Assembly: GCF_000699445.3 (NCBI RefSeq)
Contig: NC_067200.1
Span: 11,201,450 to 11,265,449, forward strand
Direction of reading: 5' to 3'
Length of the DNA stretch: 64,000 bases
From: Schistosoma haematobium
Lineage: Eukaryota > Platyhelminthes > Trematoda > Strigeidida > Schistosomatidae
A program made the position numbers and the translations under genes. Of the stretch, positions 1 to 14,700 are shown piece by piece. Under the pieces are notes generated by a model that saw only the letters and a list, made by a program, of their open reading frames with translations, was not told the origin of the DNA and made no database searches. How positions within the stretch are numbered: the stretch's first letter is position 1; each line of letters starts with the position of its first letter.

Positions 1-430
1 GAATAGTTATTTCATGTAGAAATGGATAGTGGAATGCAGGACGCGTGTTTCGTTCTATTGTGGACCCGTCAGCTGGACATACATGCATCTCTGAGTTGAT
101 GTTCACTCTGGGACTCGAACTCAGTACCATTCGCCTCAAACGCCATCGCGTTATCCACTTACCTACTGAGTCCTGACAGCCACTTGGTTGTGTGATAGGG
201 TGAAGTTTAAATCCACTAGCTATTGTTTACGTGAATCTTCCCATTGATGTTTAGGATTGCAATGGATCAGTCTCTTATTGGCATATGTGTATATTGTCTC
301 GATATAGCCTTAATTCACAAGTATTATATTGTAAAGATGGATAGTGGTTAGTAGTTGAATACAACACGCAAGTTTCGTCCTATCAATTGCAATCCTAAAC
401 ATCAATAGAAAGATTCAAACAAACAATACC
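1..430 (-). repeat. Sm-alpha-type SINE (family A) with hammerhead, tandem part-units
   Basis: Minus strand carries a tRNA-like pol III region (GGACTCAGTAGGTAAGTGGA; B-box-like GAGTTCGAGTCCC) followed by hammerhead sequence. A second partial unit with its own ribozyme-end fragment lies at 330-370, and 221-265 is the inverted copy of 387-430. Family A matches what is known as Sm-alpha in schistosomes. Confidence 0.7.
32..80 (-). ncRNA. Hammerhead ribozyme sequence, one core change
   Basis: Minus strand reads stem I GTCCAG, CTGACGG, stem II GTCC/GAAC, GAAA, short stem III, then GTC before stem I. The core CTGANGA has its last A changed to G, so activity is doubtful. Type I layout with a very short stem III. 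Confidence 0.6.
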
Positions 431-834
431 AAGTGAATTTAGAATAGTTATTTATTTGATTCCTTTTTTCTATTTAAACTAATAAAGAATAATAAGATTC
501 AAATAGATACAATAGTTAAGTCACTATGACAAAATATACACACTGAATTGGAACATTGATCACACTTTCATAAATTCAAAACTCCATATTACAAAAAAAA
601 TATGAAAAGAAAACAACAAATATTCCTGACAAAATGGAATAAAGTATCATTTATTAAAGGATAAAATATTTTAAATAGTCCTATAGATACTATGGTTACC
701 ATGACGAATGACAACAGTGTTTTCTGATTGGTTAATCCCCATTCGTTTTATTATTACAAATAGAAACATTTTGAAAAGATTTTATTATTTAATTTTATGA
801 ATAATATTGATGTTAAAATAATATTCATCATTAA

Positions 835-1180
835 GATGTATCGCTAATTTTAAAGGAACTGCGGTGTGTGCTACTTATATTGACATAAGTAGTAGATGAT
901 GTTAGTCGTGAACAGAAGGTCTGGCAACAGAGAGACAAGAGGATCGAACAGTAAAGAATCGAAACAGGATGCAATTTGTATGAAAATGCAAGAACAATGA
1001 AGTCTGAGTCATCTTGAGACAATTAGTGGGCATGTTGCAAATTAAACATTTACTTAATGATTGTTAGATTTTATTAACAACTCCTGTAATTTTGTGTTCA
1101 ATACATTCGATTGTCCCCATCCGTGTTCTGTTCACTACAGAACTACTGTTTACTATGTAATCTAAAATCGTGTCACATAG
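835..1180 (+). repeat. Dispersed repeat R2, copy 1
   Basis: GTGTGTGCTACTTATATTGAC, then an AG-rich part with GAACAATGAAGTCTGAG and AATACATTCGATTGTCCCCAT..TTCACTAC, in the same order as 12822-13125. Inverted copies at 10430-10790 and 29530-29885. Non-coding; nature unknown, possibly an LTR. Confidence 0.55.
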
Positions 1181-1249
1181 TGTCGAAAGCATAGATACAA
1201 CTATTTACATAATAGATTTATAATTAATCTCTTATGGGACTGAGATCTG

Positions 1250-1440
1250 TTCAGTCAGTCAGCTACAACGGAGAATCAGGCACATATATGCATCGGTCAA
1301 AGTTATCATACCTCATTAGCGCAACAAGATAAACACCAGATTCATAGAAGCAATTACCTCAGTGGTAGTAAGAAAAGATTTCATATAAGGATATGATACA
1401 GGGAGAAAGGAGCCCTATCGGTAGATGCACACTATTTGAT
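1250..1440 (-). mobile_element. Non-LTR 3' tail fragment
   Basis: TCAGTCAGTCAGCTACAACG followed by GGCACATATATGCATC, CCTCATTAGCGCAACAAGAT and ATTCATAGAAGCAATTA, matching 35280-35440. Only the untranslated 3' part is present. Confidence 0.6.
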
Positions 1441-3232
1441 TGAAATTCATGCGATAACAGTGATCAGTGGTCGATGAAAATCTACTGAAATGGTTTAAAG
1501 TCAGTTGCCATCTAACATATACGTTTACTGTCTATCTTTCTCCACAACTTGAGATCCAGAGTTCGTTCATACATACCTTGCCTTTATGTCCTTTCTAATC
1601 ATATTCTCAACGATTAACCTGTTTTATTATTGCTACTAAATTGTTTCATTTCATCATTCTACTGTGGTATGCTATCTTAAGCCATTAGATATTTGTGTCA
1701 AAACTCTGAACTGACAATGACTGATAACATTTAGTGAATTTCTAGTTGTGTATCTCATTAGTTGAAGTGATCAACTTCTTAATCATAGCGTCTTGATTAC
1801 TAACTCAACTCTAATATTAATAAAAGTCTATTCAGCCGTATAGTACTAGTTAAGTTTATTTACTATAAGTACAGATTATTACATTCAATAAAAGTATTTG
1901 TGAAACTAATTAACTTATTAGTATATAACTGAAAAAAAAGATGACAATTTCAACAAAAAGAAAAACCCAGCTTTCACAAAAGAAATTCAATATTGATCAA
2001 GATAGATACTTGTCCTTAACCAGTTCTGAACTGATAGGGTCATGAAGTAAAATGATGATTATTAGTTTTCTTGATCCAAGTATGTGAAATGTTTTTTTCT
2101 TTAAAAAGAAAGGTGTACTATTATGTTTAATAATGAGACCATTCATCTACAACAAATCGATCATGATGAACTATTAAACTGAATCAGAATAGCTTTAATC
2201 ATGTGTTTATTAGTAATGATAAAACAATAGACTGAATCATTTGTAAATTAAACTGTGATATTTATAGATCGTATGAGAATCAGAAGATAGGAATATGGTG
2301 TGTGTGGACTACACTGAAGAACTTGAAACAATAACAAGAAGATTCAATAACTTCTCAATACATTATATCTCATTGCGCCACAGGAATATCACCTGATATT
2401 TAAATATTAAGAAGAGATTAGAATTCAAAAAGACCACGTTACAGAAGAAACCAAATCTTGTTAGAATATGTTGGAGCGTAACTCAAGAGAAAAAACACTG
2501 GTCAGTGGACTTGTAGTAAAATGGTACGAAAGTTGGATTGGTCTCTATGGAGTTAACACGTTCCCAATATAAATTATCGCCATGTAGTGATGAGGAGATA
2601 TTGGATAAAATGAATAGATCCAATAACAGGTTGACTAATATTTATTCCAACCCCCCCCCCATTCAAAAAAGGTAGTAATCAATTCACTAGCCATTGTAAG
2701 TATTTACTAAGTGGCCATATTCATAGTAGTTTTGCAGGTACACCCACTGGATGACCTTGACATATTGGTCAATCACTTTCTGTCTGACTTATTCAGTTTA
2801 GCAAATAACTATTATAACAAAATCATTCAGACATTTATTATTTCACAAGTGAACTAATCTACAGATTATATGTACAAAGTTGTTTTATGAAGAGAATAGT
2901 AGTTTCACTAATATCTATCACTTCATATGCTGATTTAATTCGGCAGTTAGTCGACACGATTTAATAACTTACATTTTACTTATAGTTTTTTTTCTACAAA
3001 TTAACTCGTTAGTATGTTTTTGAATAGATTTCTAAAATTCCAGTGAAAATTGTAGTTCAACCATGTCGGGAATGGAACCAGTATAACATGTGATGAATAT
3101 TGTACAATATAACCGGTTGGAAATGTGAATCATAGATCTTAATTCAGGTGCTTTTGGGTGTCCGATTTGTCATATCTACAGGTTTTAAGTTGGATCCAGA
3201 GTGGAGCCAAGAGTATGTGCTATTAAAGAGTC

Positions 3233-3708
3233 TGTAGTGTTGGTCGCTATATCAAGCCCACATAGCGTTTTATACCCTCCGAACAGGGCGATTTATTTAT
3301 TCTTCTTGAGTCACATTTTGACCTTGTCAATTACTCACTTATCAACCTTGACTGTTTTTATATGAAAGTAGGTGTATTAACTTCTTATCCTATTCATCAC
3401 ATATCTGTAACTTATTTTTGTTCAGCTACAAATATAGGTTAATGATTGATTACATCGAGTTGACTCACATACCTTCTCCACTGCGCGTCATTTCGATTCG
3501 CTTTCTTCGCTTCGTCTCTCTGATTGTCTGTCCAGATCAATAAGTGTACAAACATACACATTCGAAAATTCATTCTCTTATTTGGCTTATTTCATTTTGT
3601 TATTAAATAACGCAGACTAAGTCAATCATTATATACGAGGATTTGAGGTATGTATATTTCAATAGCAATCAGAAACTATTCAACTGGAGTCAGATATATG
3701 GCTACTAA
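3233..3708 (+). repeat. LTR-like dispersed repeat R1, copy 1
   Basis: Begins TGTAGTGTTGG and ends near GGCTACTAA. Shares TCAACCTTGACTGTTTTTAT, ACATACCTTCTCCACTGCGC and TACGAGGATT in order with 28895-29378 and, inverted, with 40746-41203. About 460-485 bp each, non-coding; the TGTAG start and even lengths suggest a solo LTR. Confidence 0.6.
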
Positions 3709-3948
3709 AAGAGTTGAACTTGAATAAAACGCTTGTGTTGATATCCCATGATTGTTGATCGGTATTTAAACTGAAGCCTATCTGTCTGATATAGGGATGA
3801 ACTTCGAAAAAGAATCCGACTTTTTAGCAAAGTTAATGTGTAACTTTTCGATAAGGATGTCTCATTTCAATGACCATCAGTAAATGTTATTCATAGATAT
3901 AGTTATTGTGTGAATTCATGTACACAGTTATAATACACAGTGACAATA

Positions 3949-3966
3949 ATAATAATAATAATAATA
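3949..3966. repeat. (AAT)n microsatellite
   Basis: Six uninterrupted AAT units. Confidence 0.8.
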
Positions 3967-4724
3967 ACGAAGACATTTTTCAAAACCTGTAAGAACTAGA
4001 TTCTTGATCTTAGTTTATATGGGGATCCTCAAACTTTGAAAATTAAAGAATACAGATATGAATAATAGAAATTTGACTAGTGAACTATATTAAAATATTC
4101 GAAGTGTCTTAGAGATTATCGGTCAGCTTATAAATTATATAGACTTATCTAACTTTACATTTACCATTTTTTATTGTATTTGAACTATGGATAATATATT
4201 CATACAACAAGTCACTATATGAAGCAAGGAGTTTGCTTAACTTTATAAAATCACGCTTAAATGACAATTTGGCGAGACTATTATCATTTATGCACGAATC
4301 AATCAGATATAAGAGAACAGGTCGTAGATTTTGGCGCAAAATTTATTCATCCATAGTGTTTTGGCATTTTAGCTGAAGTTAGTTTGTGATGAAAACCCTA
4401 AATCTAATTCTTAACCCTAACCATCAGTTCACACAGGTTTATAACTCTCATTTAGCTCCAGTAAGCATATGGACATTTTCAAAGTCACTTTAGAGTTGTT
4501 CAAAGGTCATCTATGAAATATAGTCTCATCGACAAATTTTTAAAACTGATTTTGAATGTACGTAATCACTGTTGGAATTATATTTAGGGATAACGAGTAT
4601 AAAACCAGCAAAGTTGTCAGAAAATAGAAAGGAAACCATCACTTGAATTTTCTTGATAATTTCAAAATCAGAATGGGGGTATTTGAAGATTGTAGTAACT
4701 TTAATAGTTGAATTCATTAGTCGA

Positions 4725-4885
4725 TCTATGCTAGACCATTAATGCAAACCTGGAAGCACTGGATGTGCATGGTTGAGGAGTCTCATACTAGGACAAAACA
4801 TACGTCCAGTGCTTACAGGTTTTCCATAGTGGTCTGGCTTCAATTGACTCATGAATTCAACTATTAAATTACTATAGACTACGAC
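4725..4885 (+). repeat. SINE family B, palindromic fragment
   Basis: Arms GCTAGACCAT..AACCTGGAAGCACTGGA and TCCAGTGCTTACAGGTTTTC are inverted copies around a ribozyme core that reads TTGAGGA and AAAA, both mutated from CTGAGGA and GAAA. Confidence 0.6.
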
Positions 4886-7688
4886 TATACGATTTACTAT
4901 TCTTAAGTTATCCCCAAGCTATTAGTTACAGTATCTTACATTCATATCCACTTCTGACTTGATCTTGTATAATTGTTATTTTCTATTTTATGGTATGATG
5001 CAGTACGATTTGCTTGAATATAAACTAAGCATACCTTAAATATATGATATTAGCGTTCTGAACTGAACAGGGTGGGTTAGGCAAGAGACTATTATGTCAG
5101 AAGACCAATAAGAACTCAGAATTGACTCTGGGCTACTCGAACTGGTGAACACACTATTGGTTTGGCTTAGTGTCAAGGTCATATAGGTCAGTGTTCTAAT
5201 TGGCGATTCAGTTTCATAATATTGACGGACCATAAGAACATAACAATTTTCTTGTTTTATTTTCTGCAATATGCATTATCCAGAAATATCAAGCTTAAGG
5301 AATGTAACAACATTGGAATAATCCATCAAAGGTATAAATTCTCTAAATCAAACCATGTTAAACTATAAACATTTAAACTACCTGATACTAATCAATCGGC
5401 AATAACCAAACCTCATAAAACTATTGATAACATACGTAACATTAAAGCCTTGATTCGTTGAATTTACATATAATTAGCATAGTAAATTAGAAATATATAA
5501 GCTAAACGAATTTTGAAGTGAAAACATGAAGAAAACACAATCATGACTAAACATATTGACTATAATCCAACTACGTAAATTTTCATTGTCGAACAAAAGA
5601 TGCATGATTGTTTTCAACTCTAGGAAATATGTGATACGTAAGGTTTTCAAGTGGAAAGTATTTTGAGCATAAGTATAATTCATGAAACGCATGGTAACAA
5701 ATACAATACCAATAAATAGGAGTAGAATTTCAAACGAATAACTATTAGACACTTTCCATTGTGGAAAGAATCATCTTATAATCTGTGTTTTTTTATATTC
5801 TAAGCTTGGTTAGTTACTTGTCTAACCTTTGGATAGATTAAGCTAGAAAACCATCGGATACGTATTTGATAGCAGTTATGAATCAGTATAGGTCGTTTCA
5901 AAGGTATGTGAGTAGTTGTCATTTCTCGACTGCCCACAACTTGGAAGGATACCATTTCTTGTTGGACCTGAAAATGGAACTTGGTTGGAGGAGATCTTAA
6001 CAACCCGGGAGCTTGACCGCAATGTCTAAAGGACAACCACAGGAGGCCGATCGCATATATCCTTTTTGTCAGTATTTTCAGGTGAGTTATCTCAGTAATT
6101 TTATGGTCTTCCTATTAGCGACGAAAATCCAAGGAGCGAGGTGAAGTGTTTATTTTTAGAGCTAGTTTTTTCTAACCTTCCCCTTTCTTTGTAAAAAGGA
6201 TGCACCACTGCAGACACTGGTTATCTGAAGAAAGCACCTAACTGCACTCACGTCCTAGTAGTACGACTTTTGCTTTCAGTTTTACTGCTTTTCATACAAC
6301 CTGAATGACATGATATAATCAGGAATGACAGGGTCATCATGACATATAGGATTACACATAGCCTCAAAGGGTGATGTTAGTATGAAGGTAAGTTGGCGGA
6401 GAGCTTGAGGCACCAACCAAAATGTGATATTACTTCATACAGTAAATGTCTGCTGGTCTGAATCACATTTGTAGATCCAGACCACACGGTTGAGGCCTGC
6501 AATCAGTGGTAAAAGATATTGGGTGAAATTGTTCAGTATCACTTATAATGAAGCAGATACCTTCACCGATTTTCTTTTGCTTGGCTCTAAGACTCAGTAC
6601 TCCTTGACACATATCTTTCTTTCAATTTCTTTATACTATATTGCTGTGTATTTTTCTTTATCATTTGTACTCTTTTAGGGAGAAGAGAATATGGATGATA
6701 TTCATTTTGGTGTGTTGAGGCTTTAATCAATAGTTTACAACTGTCAGTCAGAACATTCAATTCGTGAGTACAGTAAAATGACTAGACATTTAGATTTATT
6801 TTATGTCATGAGTTTCAATGAAATCCAGAGTGACTCATTACAGTTAGTAGGTTTAAGTATATTCTAAATGTGGAAATAGTATGCTCTTTGTGATATTTAC
6901 TTGTAAGATTAATACTTGAATAATGAGTTTCAAACAAATCACCAATAAATTCATGTTTCCAGTGTGTTATTAGAATGTAGCTTATCAGGTTGATCGTATT
7001 CATTAAATATCAGATAAAGCCTAAAAGCTGACACTAATCGTCAAGATGTTTATTTAATTCATGATTCAATAGATGATAATCTTTTTAATTCTAAAGTACA
7101 TTTGTTTAAGCTTAACTAGTAACAATTGAAAATATTCGTTGTGAATAATCAATATTAACTGTGTCTTGGAGACTATCTTCAAACATCCAATATTAATTCA
7201 CTTTGATTATTGAGGATAATGTTGAGGAATCCATGATGTAAGCTATTAACTTCAAACGTCTATGGTAATAATAATATGTCCACAAGAAGTGATTCCTGTA
7301 GTTGTAGCGTAAAGCCGTTACTAACGGGGTACAATCCTATTGGGTGTGAAGTACTTTCTCATCTATTACAAAAAAGGGATAAGGTTGTGCAATATCGTGA
7401 ATCGATTGAATTTTAACATGTGAACATTTGGATGCCAATATAGTGGTTTGATGATAAAGTGACTAATACGAAATCTGAAGGTCCTGGATCCGATCCTCAG
7501 TGAGGAAATAAACTTCCACTAGTGAAAAATCACGCGCTAGAATAAAACATCTAACCAATGCTTTTTGATTCTCAATGATTTTCTAATGAAATTCATTCTG
7601 TAATATTCAAATTATTGAACTGTAATTCAACAAACATTCTATAAAACAAAACAACCTATCAAAATTATAGAAAATACTGTTTACTTAC

Positions 7689-7889
7689 TTGTATCAAGTG
7701 TCATAAAAAACAGCATTGTTTCTCTTCTATAAAACAATATACCTTGAGCTATTGCATATGGTCCAGCACCAATTACACCACTAGTTAAAGCTATGATAGC
7801 TGCATCATGTTCTGTACGACAAAATTGACGTCTTACACGACGTACATATTGAAGACCAGTATCTAACTGTTTCATTTTTGCTGGATTAT
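7689..7889 (-). CDS. XK-like gene, exon 4 (last one found)
   Basis: The acceptor ATTTTAG follows a T-rich tract and completes an Asn codon. The exon encodes a basic stretch (YVRRVRRQF) and the hydrophobic GPYAIAQGILFY segment that resembles the conserved XK 'APQL.LQ' helix. Donor GTAAGT, phase 1, so the gene must continue to lower coordinates. Confidence 0.6.
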
Positions 7890-8642
7890 CTAAAATTTTG
7901 AATAGAGAAGAAATAAAATACAAAGTTTTGTTACAATTTTGGAAAATAAAAAAAACAGTCGTTGTTCAGTGTCAGTTTTTTTGTGTTGATTAATCAATTA
8001 ATAGTCATTAATAATGATGGAACACTAGAGTTGATGATATGGTAAAGTTTTAAATACCGAATGAACAACCCTATTAACATACGCTAGTAGATAAACTATA
8101 AGATATATCCACTTGGTATTATTTACTTGAATCTTCCCATTGATATTTAGGACTGAAATTGATCAGTCTCTTATTGGTATATGTGAATACTGTGAGTATT
8201 GCCTCAATATAGCCTTAATTCACGCCATCGCACAAGCAAGTGGCTATCAGGACTCAGTAGCTAAATGGATAATGCGATGGCGTTTGAAGCGAACGGTCCT
8301 GAATCCGAATCCTGGAGTGAACATCAACTCTGAGATGCAGGTACATCTAGATAACAAGTCCCAAATAGGACGAAACAATCCTCCTGGATTCCACTGCTAG
8401 CCGATATCCATCTTTGCTTATCAGGTATATCAACTACTTAACATATTTTGCTTTTAAAACTCAATACCTAAACGAAGATCAATATCTTCAGAATATTCAC
8501 AAGAAGTGGCTTATATTAAGTCGCGAAACTTCAGAAATATAACTTTCTTCACTCATTAGGATATAACAGAAAAAATATTTACGATTAACTCTCTACCCAA
8601 AGTTCAATGTATTTGAAAGATCAAGAAAGAGTGCCAAGTGCT

Positions 8643-8700
<58 letters not shown>

Positions 8701-11700
8701 GGAGAGTGAACACAATGACTTATAAGTGAAAAGTTACATTCATAGAAAACTTTTGCTTTAAAAAGATAAATTGTTATCAGGTATAATTTGCTTTACTGTA
8801 GCAAATCAGTTAATAACAGAATCGTGGGTTTGTAGAGATTGTAGTAATTTAATAGTTGAATTCATGAGTCGATTAAATCTAGACCACCTTAAAAAACCTG
8901 GAAGTACTGGACGGCCATTTCGTCGTGGTATGGGATTCTTCAGCAGTGAGAATTTACGATCTCTCACTCGGGACTCGAACTCAGGAACTTCAGTCCCGTG
9001 AGTGAATGCCTAAGCTCCAAACCACCGGGCCGAAATCCATTGGTGTTAATATCTTCAACCATCTTTTACTGTCTGAGGTAGATACCTGTGTCTACCTGAC
9101 ACGGATTAGCTTTACTGCCCTCATGAAACTCGTTACTAGTGAGCACATAGTAATTATCAGTATGAAGTTGTGGAGATGGTTACCATTAGATAGTCAGTCA
9201 GGTGATCTTACGTGCTGTTATATGTATAAGTGTGGTCACCACATCGCAATTGTCAACACCGTAAATGGATCTTTAAAATGCCATAGTAAAAATCCAATAA
9301 AATTAATTAAACATTTTAAATTTTATGGTAACCTGTCATAAATTACTTACTAGTAATATCAGGTGTTTTCCTTTGTTGTGATAATTGAGTATTTGTTATT
9401 GGTACACTAATTAATGATCCACTTGGTAGATTAGATGGTTGTTGAACTTCTTTTACTAAGGCTATTGTTTCAGACATGTATTGTTTTTCTAAACTAACCA
9501 TTCTTCTTACTACGACCAAAGATTCAATATATCTTGAAATAATAAAAAAATATGTAAAATGTAAACATTTTAATAATTTCTTAAAATGATTATATAAGAT
9601 TGATGAGAAATTCAAATTATTCAAACAAATTCACTTGGAGTTGTTTGCTTGTATCTTTCCATTGTTGTAACTAAGTGAATAATGAGATGGCGTTTGAAGC
9701 GAACAGTACTGGATTTAAATCCCTGAGTGAACATCAATTCTGGGATGCAGTTACATCCAGATAACAAGTCCCGAATAAGACGAAACGCGCGTCGTGGATT
9801 CTACTGCTAACCACTATCCATCTTTGTTCAAACAAATGTTTATCTTCAAATGACATTGAAAGATTTCAGAAAAGTGTAAAAGAGTTATGAATAATATAAA
9901 GATGGAATCAGTGTATTTGTGGCGTATGCTACTTAGGTCTAACTTCATCCAATCCACAAAGTTGCGCCACCGTACACCATTGTCTTCAGTGAGTTGATAT
10001 CTCACAACCAACCTGGTTGAAGTCCACGGGTATAGGCTTCTCACTAGAACTCCAGGAGTATCTCTTGAAGTCATTCCCATACTAGGACGAAACGGCCGTC
10101 CGGTGCTTCCAGGTTTTTCATGGTGGTGTAGCTTCAATTGACTCATGATTTCAACCAGTGAAATAAGTGGTATCTAACACCAATCAAAAGTGAAAAATTT
10201 GGCAGCAGAAGGTTAAGAAGATCGAGTTGAATAGAATAGAAAGTATTAGTGAATTAGAGGAATCATATAGAATATGAAGAACAAATAATGGAAATTTGAA
10301 AATGAAGTATTCAATGTATGGCTATCATATTTTACGAAGATATTCTGTAATTTGGTATGAAATAATAAATTGGTTGTCCTCACCTGAGTGTTCGTTCATT
10401 ATGTACTTCTTTCGACTAAATTAAAGAGGTATTCACTTTTTTTAACATGTTGGTATTCAACTTTTACAGTTAGATTAATTTCGAAGAATCTTACTGAAAG
10501 ATTCGAGTCAGTATATAATACCATGATTACTACTACTGTAGTGAACGAGAACACATTACATAATATTTTGGTAAAATCTGAAAACCATGCAGTAAATACT
10601 TCATTCGCAAAATATCCATCAATTTTTTCAGACTTTGTTGTTCAATCACTCTCTATTCTCGTTCTCTTTTCGATTTTCTCAATCTTCTGCCACTAGGCAT
10701 TTCACTTTCGACTGGTGATACATACTACTTATATCTGTCGACATCAGTAGAGCACACGACACTAGCACTAGTGAAACGATGGCAATCTCAACATGCTAAT
10801 TTTTTACATGTAGACTAATCTAATTAGATTCAATATTCTATTGTTGATTTCTGAATGAGTCAATAGAAAGTTGCTCAATTGAAAAGTACGCTTATTAGCA
10901 TTTATCAATAAGATCTAACTATAACGTTAATGAAATTTATAATTATTTTGGTTTCATAATGCGGTAAAAAATGATCTATACTTTTTTATTGTCCCAATTA
11001 AAGCCAATTCAAATAATTTTTCAAGCTTAGTCGAATACAACTGTATCAATACTTTGTTTTTAGTGATTGACCGCCATCTTTACATTTTATACATCTATCA
11101 TAGCTTGAGCTTTCCTATTTATTTCGAGATGAAAGACTGTATTTGATCACTATCTACTGAGATATGTGCATATTTAGTGGTATTAAGTTCGAGCCCCTCT
11201 GTAAATACTGACTTTGGATTCAGGTAAATCCAGCTGACAAGTCATGAATACAATAAAATGAGCAACTAAGATTTCACTGCTAACCACAATGCACGGTCTA
11301 CTAAAATATCTACTGTCTTTAAAATAGATATAAATCCTAAATAAGACTGTAAATCACTTCATTACAAGTTGGATTCTACTAAACGACAGATCGGCTTCAA
11401 ATCAACTAACGATATAAAAAACGAGTTACCTTGTAGTATCAAATGTTTAAGCGTTATTTTTGAGAGTTAACAATCCGACTTGCATATAAAAACAACTCAT
11501 ACCTGTTTTGAAACATAATCCAAATACCACCCATCTATCCAAACCAAAATAGGTGAAGTTGGATTTAGAACACGATATTCACTAGTTGAAAAGTGAATGT
11601 TTAAGCCATCCCCCTATTGTCTTATCATGGATTCATATTGTATCTTAATAGATTACACTGATTACAGGTAAATATGTTTTAGATTTCTTATTTATAAAAA

Positions 11701-14700
11701 TGTTGACAATAAGTATAGAGTCTTCAAGTTTCTACATTAATCAGTAACAGTCAAATCTTACATCTCACAACACAGTGCACGTTATGTTAAATGACCATAG
11801 TGCAAATCAATTGTCAGAATTCATTTAGTACCAAGGAACTATACACACGCACAACATTACCTAATAATTAGTAATCACCAGTCGATTGTATTTATGTGGA
11901 CATGTTTTGAACAATCGAATTTAACTTATATTCAATACTTGCTTATTGAGTAACCAGTGCATTGTGAAATAAACTCCTTAAAATTTCATAATCTATTCAA
12001 TTTCTTTTGAAACATATTTTCTTTATGTGAAACAAAATCAAATAGAAGTTTATAGTTATGAATAATTAATCAGACTATTTTATGACCTAAATGGATTTTT
12101 TTCTCTATTCAGGCTTGAATAAACTCTTAAGAATGAACCAAGTTACATAACAATGTATATATATGGTTAAATATCAGTTAGCAACAGATCGATTAGATGA
12201 TTTATGGAAATATGTTCAATATATGAGAAGATACTTTTGAATTGTTTAACTTTGTTACATAAGAGTTGAATAGTGCTAATTAGAACTGACATAAACATAT
12301 GATTTAATAGTTGAATTCGTGAGTTAATTGAAGCTAGACCACTATGAAAAACAAGTATGGGACTCCTCAGCAGTGCGTATTCACAATTCCACCCCGCGAG
12401 ATTCGAACCCAGGACCTACTGATCTCACCCGCGAACTCTTAACCTTCAGACCACTGAGCCTGCATCCAATATCTAACCTCAATCAACTCATGAATTCAAC
12501 CATTAAATTACTATAATATCCACAAAACCCCTCTCTGATTATAAACATATGATTATATAGAAAAGAAAAGAACATGTTGGTAACATGAACATTCATTTGT
12601 ATAGTAACAATAAATATGTGTATATGTGTATTATTTCTAGTTCGGTTTACTTGAATTCTATATCATAAATGTGTAGAAACATTTTCAAAATTTTCAGTAT
12701 TGAATAGAATTCTGAAAATAGTTTACATCACAGTTTTGTTCTAATGAAGTTAATAACTTTTAATCTTGATCATAATTATTCAATAAAGGTATATTGTTGC
12801 TTAAAATCTGTCCATTTTTAAATTACACTGTGATGTGTGCTACCGATGTCGACAAATATAAGTAGTATGTCTCATCAATCGAAAGCGAAATACCTGGAGG
12901 CAGAAGGTTAAGAAGATCAAAGAAAAGAGAACGAGAACAAAAAATAATTGTTGTGGAAACAAAGGAACAATCAAGTCTGAGACGATGGACTGATATTTTG
13001 CGAATGAAGTATATACTGTATTGCTCTCCGATTTTACTAAGTGATTCTATAATTATCTGCTCAAATACATTCGATTGTCTCCATTTGTGTTTTCGTCCAC
13101 TACAACACTAGGTCACACAAAATTTCAAATACATTTTATTTGTATGCTCTATTAATGACTTTTCTAATCATTCAAACAGACGGTTACATTGAAAAGTAAA
13201 TCAGTTATAAGTAATCTAGGATCTAACAAAATTGTGCATAGATACACATTGTCATTCTACATTAGTAAAAAATAGATTAGGTCAATAGAATGTTTGGCGA
13301 AATTGTCGATTTAAAACCTGCGACAGTGAAAAGAAAGGACTAATTTTAAGTTCTCTGTGGTATAGTTGGGTACAAGTCAACAATAAAACATTTAAATTTA
13401 AGTTAAATTATAAACTTTAGAAATGAATGTTATTAGTTTACCTTGCAATTGGAGCCATTCCTAAAATTGTTAATGTAATTCGCATAACTACCCATGCTTC
13501 TTTATTTTGTTCTTGTATTTTCGTACGTTGACGTTGACCTGATGCATTCCAACGTCTCCAATAAATGATACCATCCACAATACCCGTTACTTTTATTAAA
13601 AACAAGAAAAAATTGACAGAGAAAAATTGTATTTTTATCTTAGGTATTTTATGAAGTACCATGAATGCATAGACCACTAATTGCTCAATATTTAAGCAGA
13701 TTGAATAGATCTATTTATTTACTTAAACACATAAAAATAGGTACAAGAAGATATCAAATAGATATGCGCTACATAAATCATTCGATTTGTGTGAGAGCTA
13801 GGATATTGCTCGGGTACCCAAACCGAAACAGGTAGACTGGACGGAGGGATTGTACATATCAGTAGAACAAAAGACTTTCATTTTATCCTATTAGTGACTC
13901 ACCAGCCGAATGCATATAGATCCAAATATTGGTATCCACACAAAAACGTGAACCTAATGGCTTTCTTTCAAAACGCCTAATATGTTGTCCACTTATCTAC
14001 TGAGTTCATGTGGCCACTGGATTATGTAGTTCGAATATATTTTGCTTCATTTATAAGTGTTAAAATCTTTCCATTGTTGTTTTTGTTAAAGTCTGAGAAC
14101 GATCGGTCTCTTATGGGATAAATGGGTCCTGTGACAGTTTTTTTATAATTTCCAAGTGAAAACCAACGCTGACATTCAAAGCACACTCAGCCGACAAATC
14201 GTAGATTCCACTGCTAACCACTATACAAACTTACTTAAAAATGCTTGTGAATAATTATATAAAATATGATAATTTTCTTCCGATCCAAATATATCAAAAG
14301 AGACTGATAAACTCTATTCTTGAAGAGCGAAATCAGTAAGATCCAAACACTTACAAATAGAATAAAGAAGAATAATTGGAGAGACTATAATTTATGAACG
14401 AACCAATCAGGTATAAGATAACAGCTCTCGGATTTTGGCGCGAAATTCACTCATCGATTGGGTTAAATAGAGTTTTGGCATTATAGCTTATGTTAGTTTG
14501 TGATGAAAACCCTAAATATAATTCCTGACCCTAACCGTCAACCGTAATTCATAACTCCAATTCCTCACGCTGATTTATAACCCTCATTTTGTCTTAGTTA
14601 TTAGGTGTACACTCTTAAGTTCACTTCAGCGTCGCTCAAAGGCCATCCATAAATTATAGTCTCATCGAATAATTCTGAAGTGATTCACAATTACCTTCGG

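Larger units (their letters stand above)
1200..7688. other. No gene recognised left of XK-like exon 4
   Basis: Apart from the SINEs, R1 and non-LTR tail listed, I see no supportable exon. The remaining 3' exons of the XK-like gene should lie here or beyond position 1, but no segment shows the expected phase-1 acceptor with a clear membrane helix. Open stretches such as 5474-5752 (minus) lack splice support. Confidence 0.4.

Noticed and set aside
5474..5752. 92-codon hydrophobic minus frame as a missing XK-like exon
   Set aside because: It contains membrane-like segments, but no acceptor of the required phase, no XK-like motif and no donor could be placed.
8771..9001. Pair of near-identical open frames here and at 25941-26171 as a small gene family
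   Set aside because: Both are translations of the same SINE-B plus extension, so the similarity is that of the repeat.
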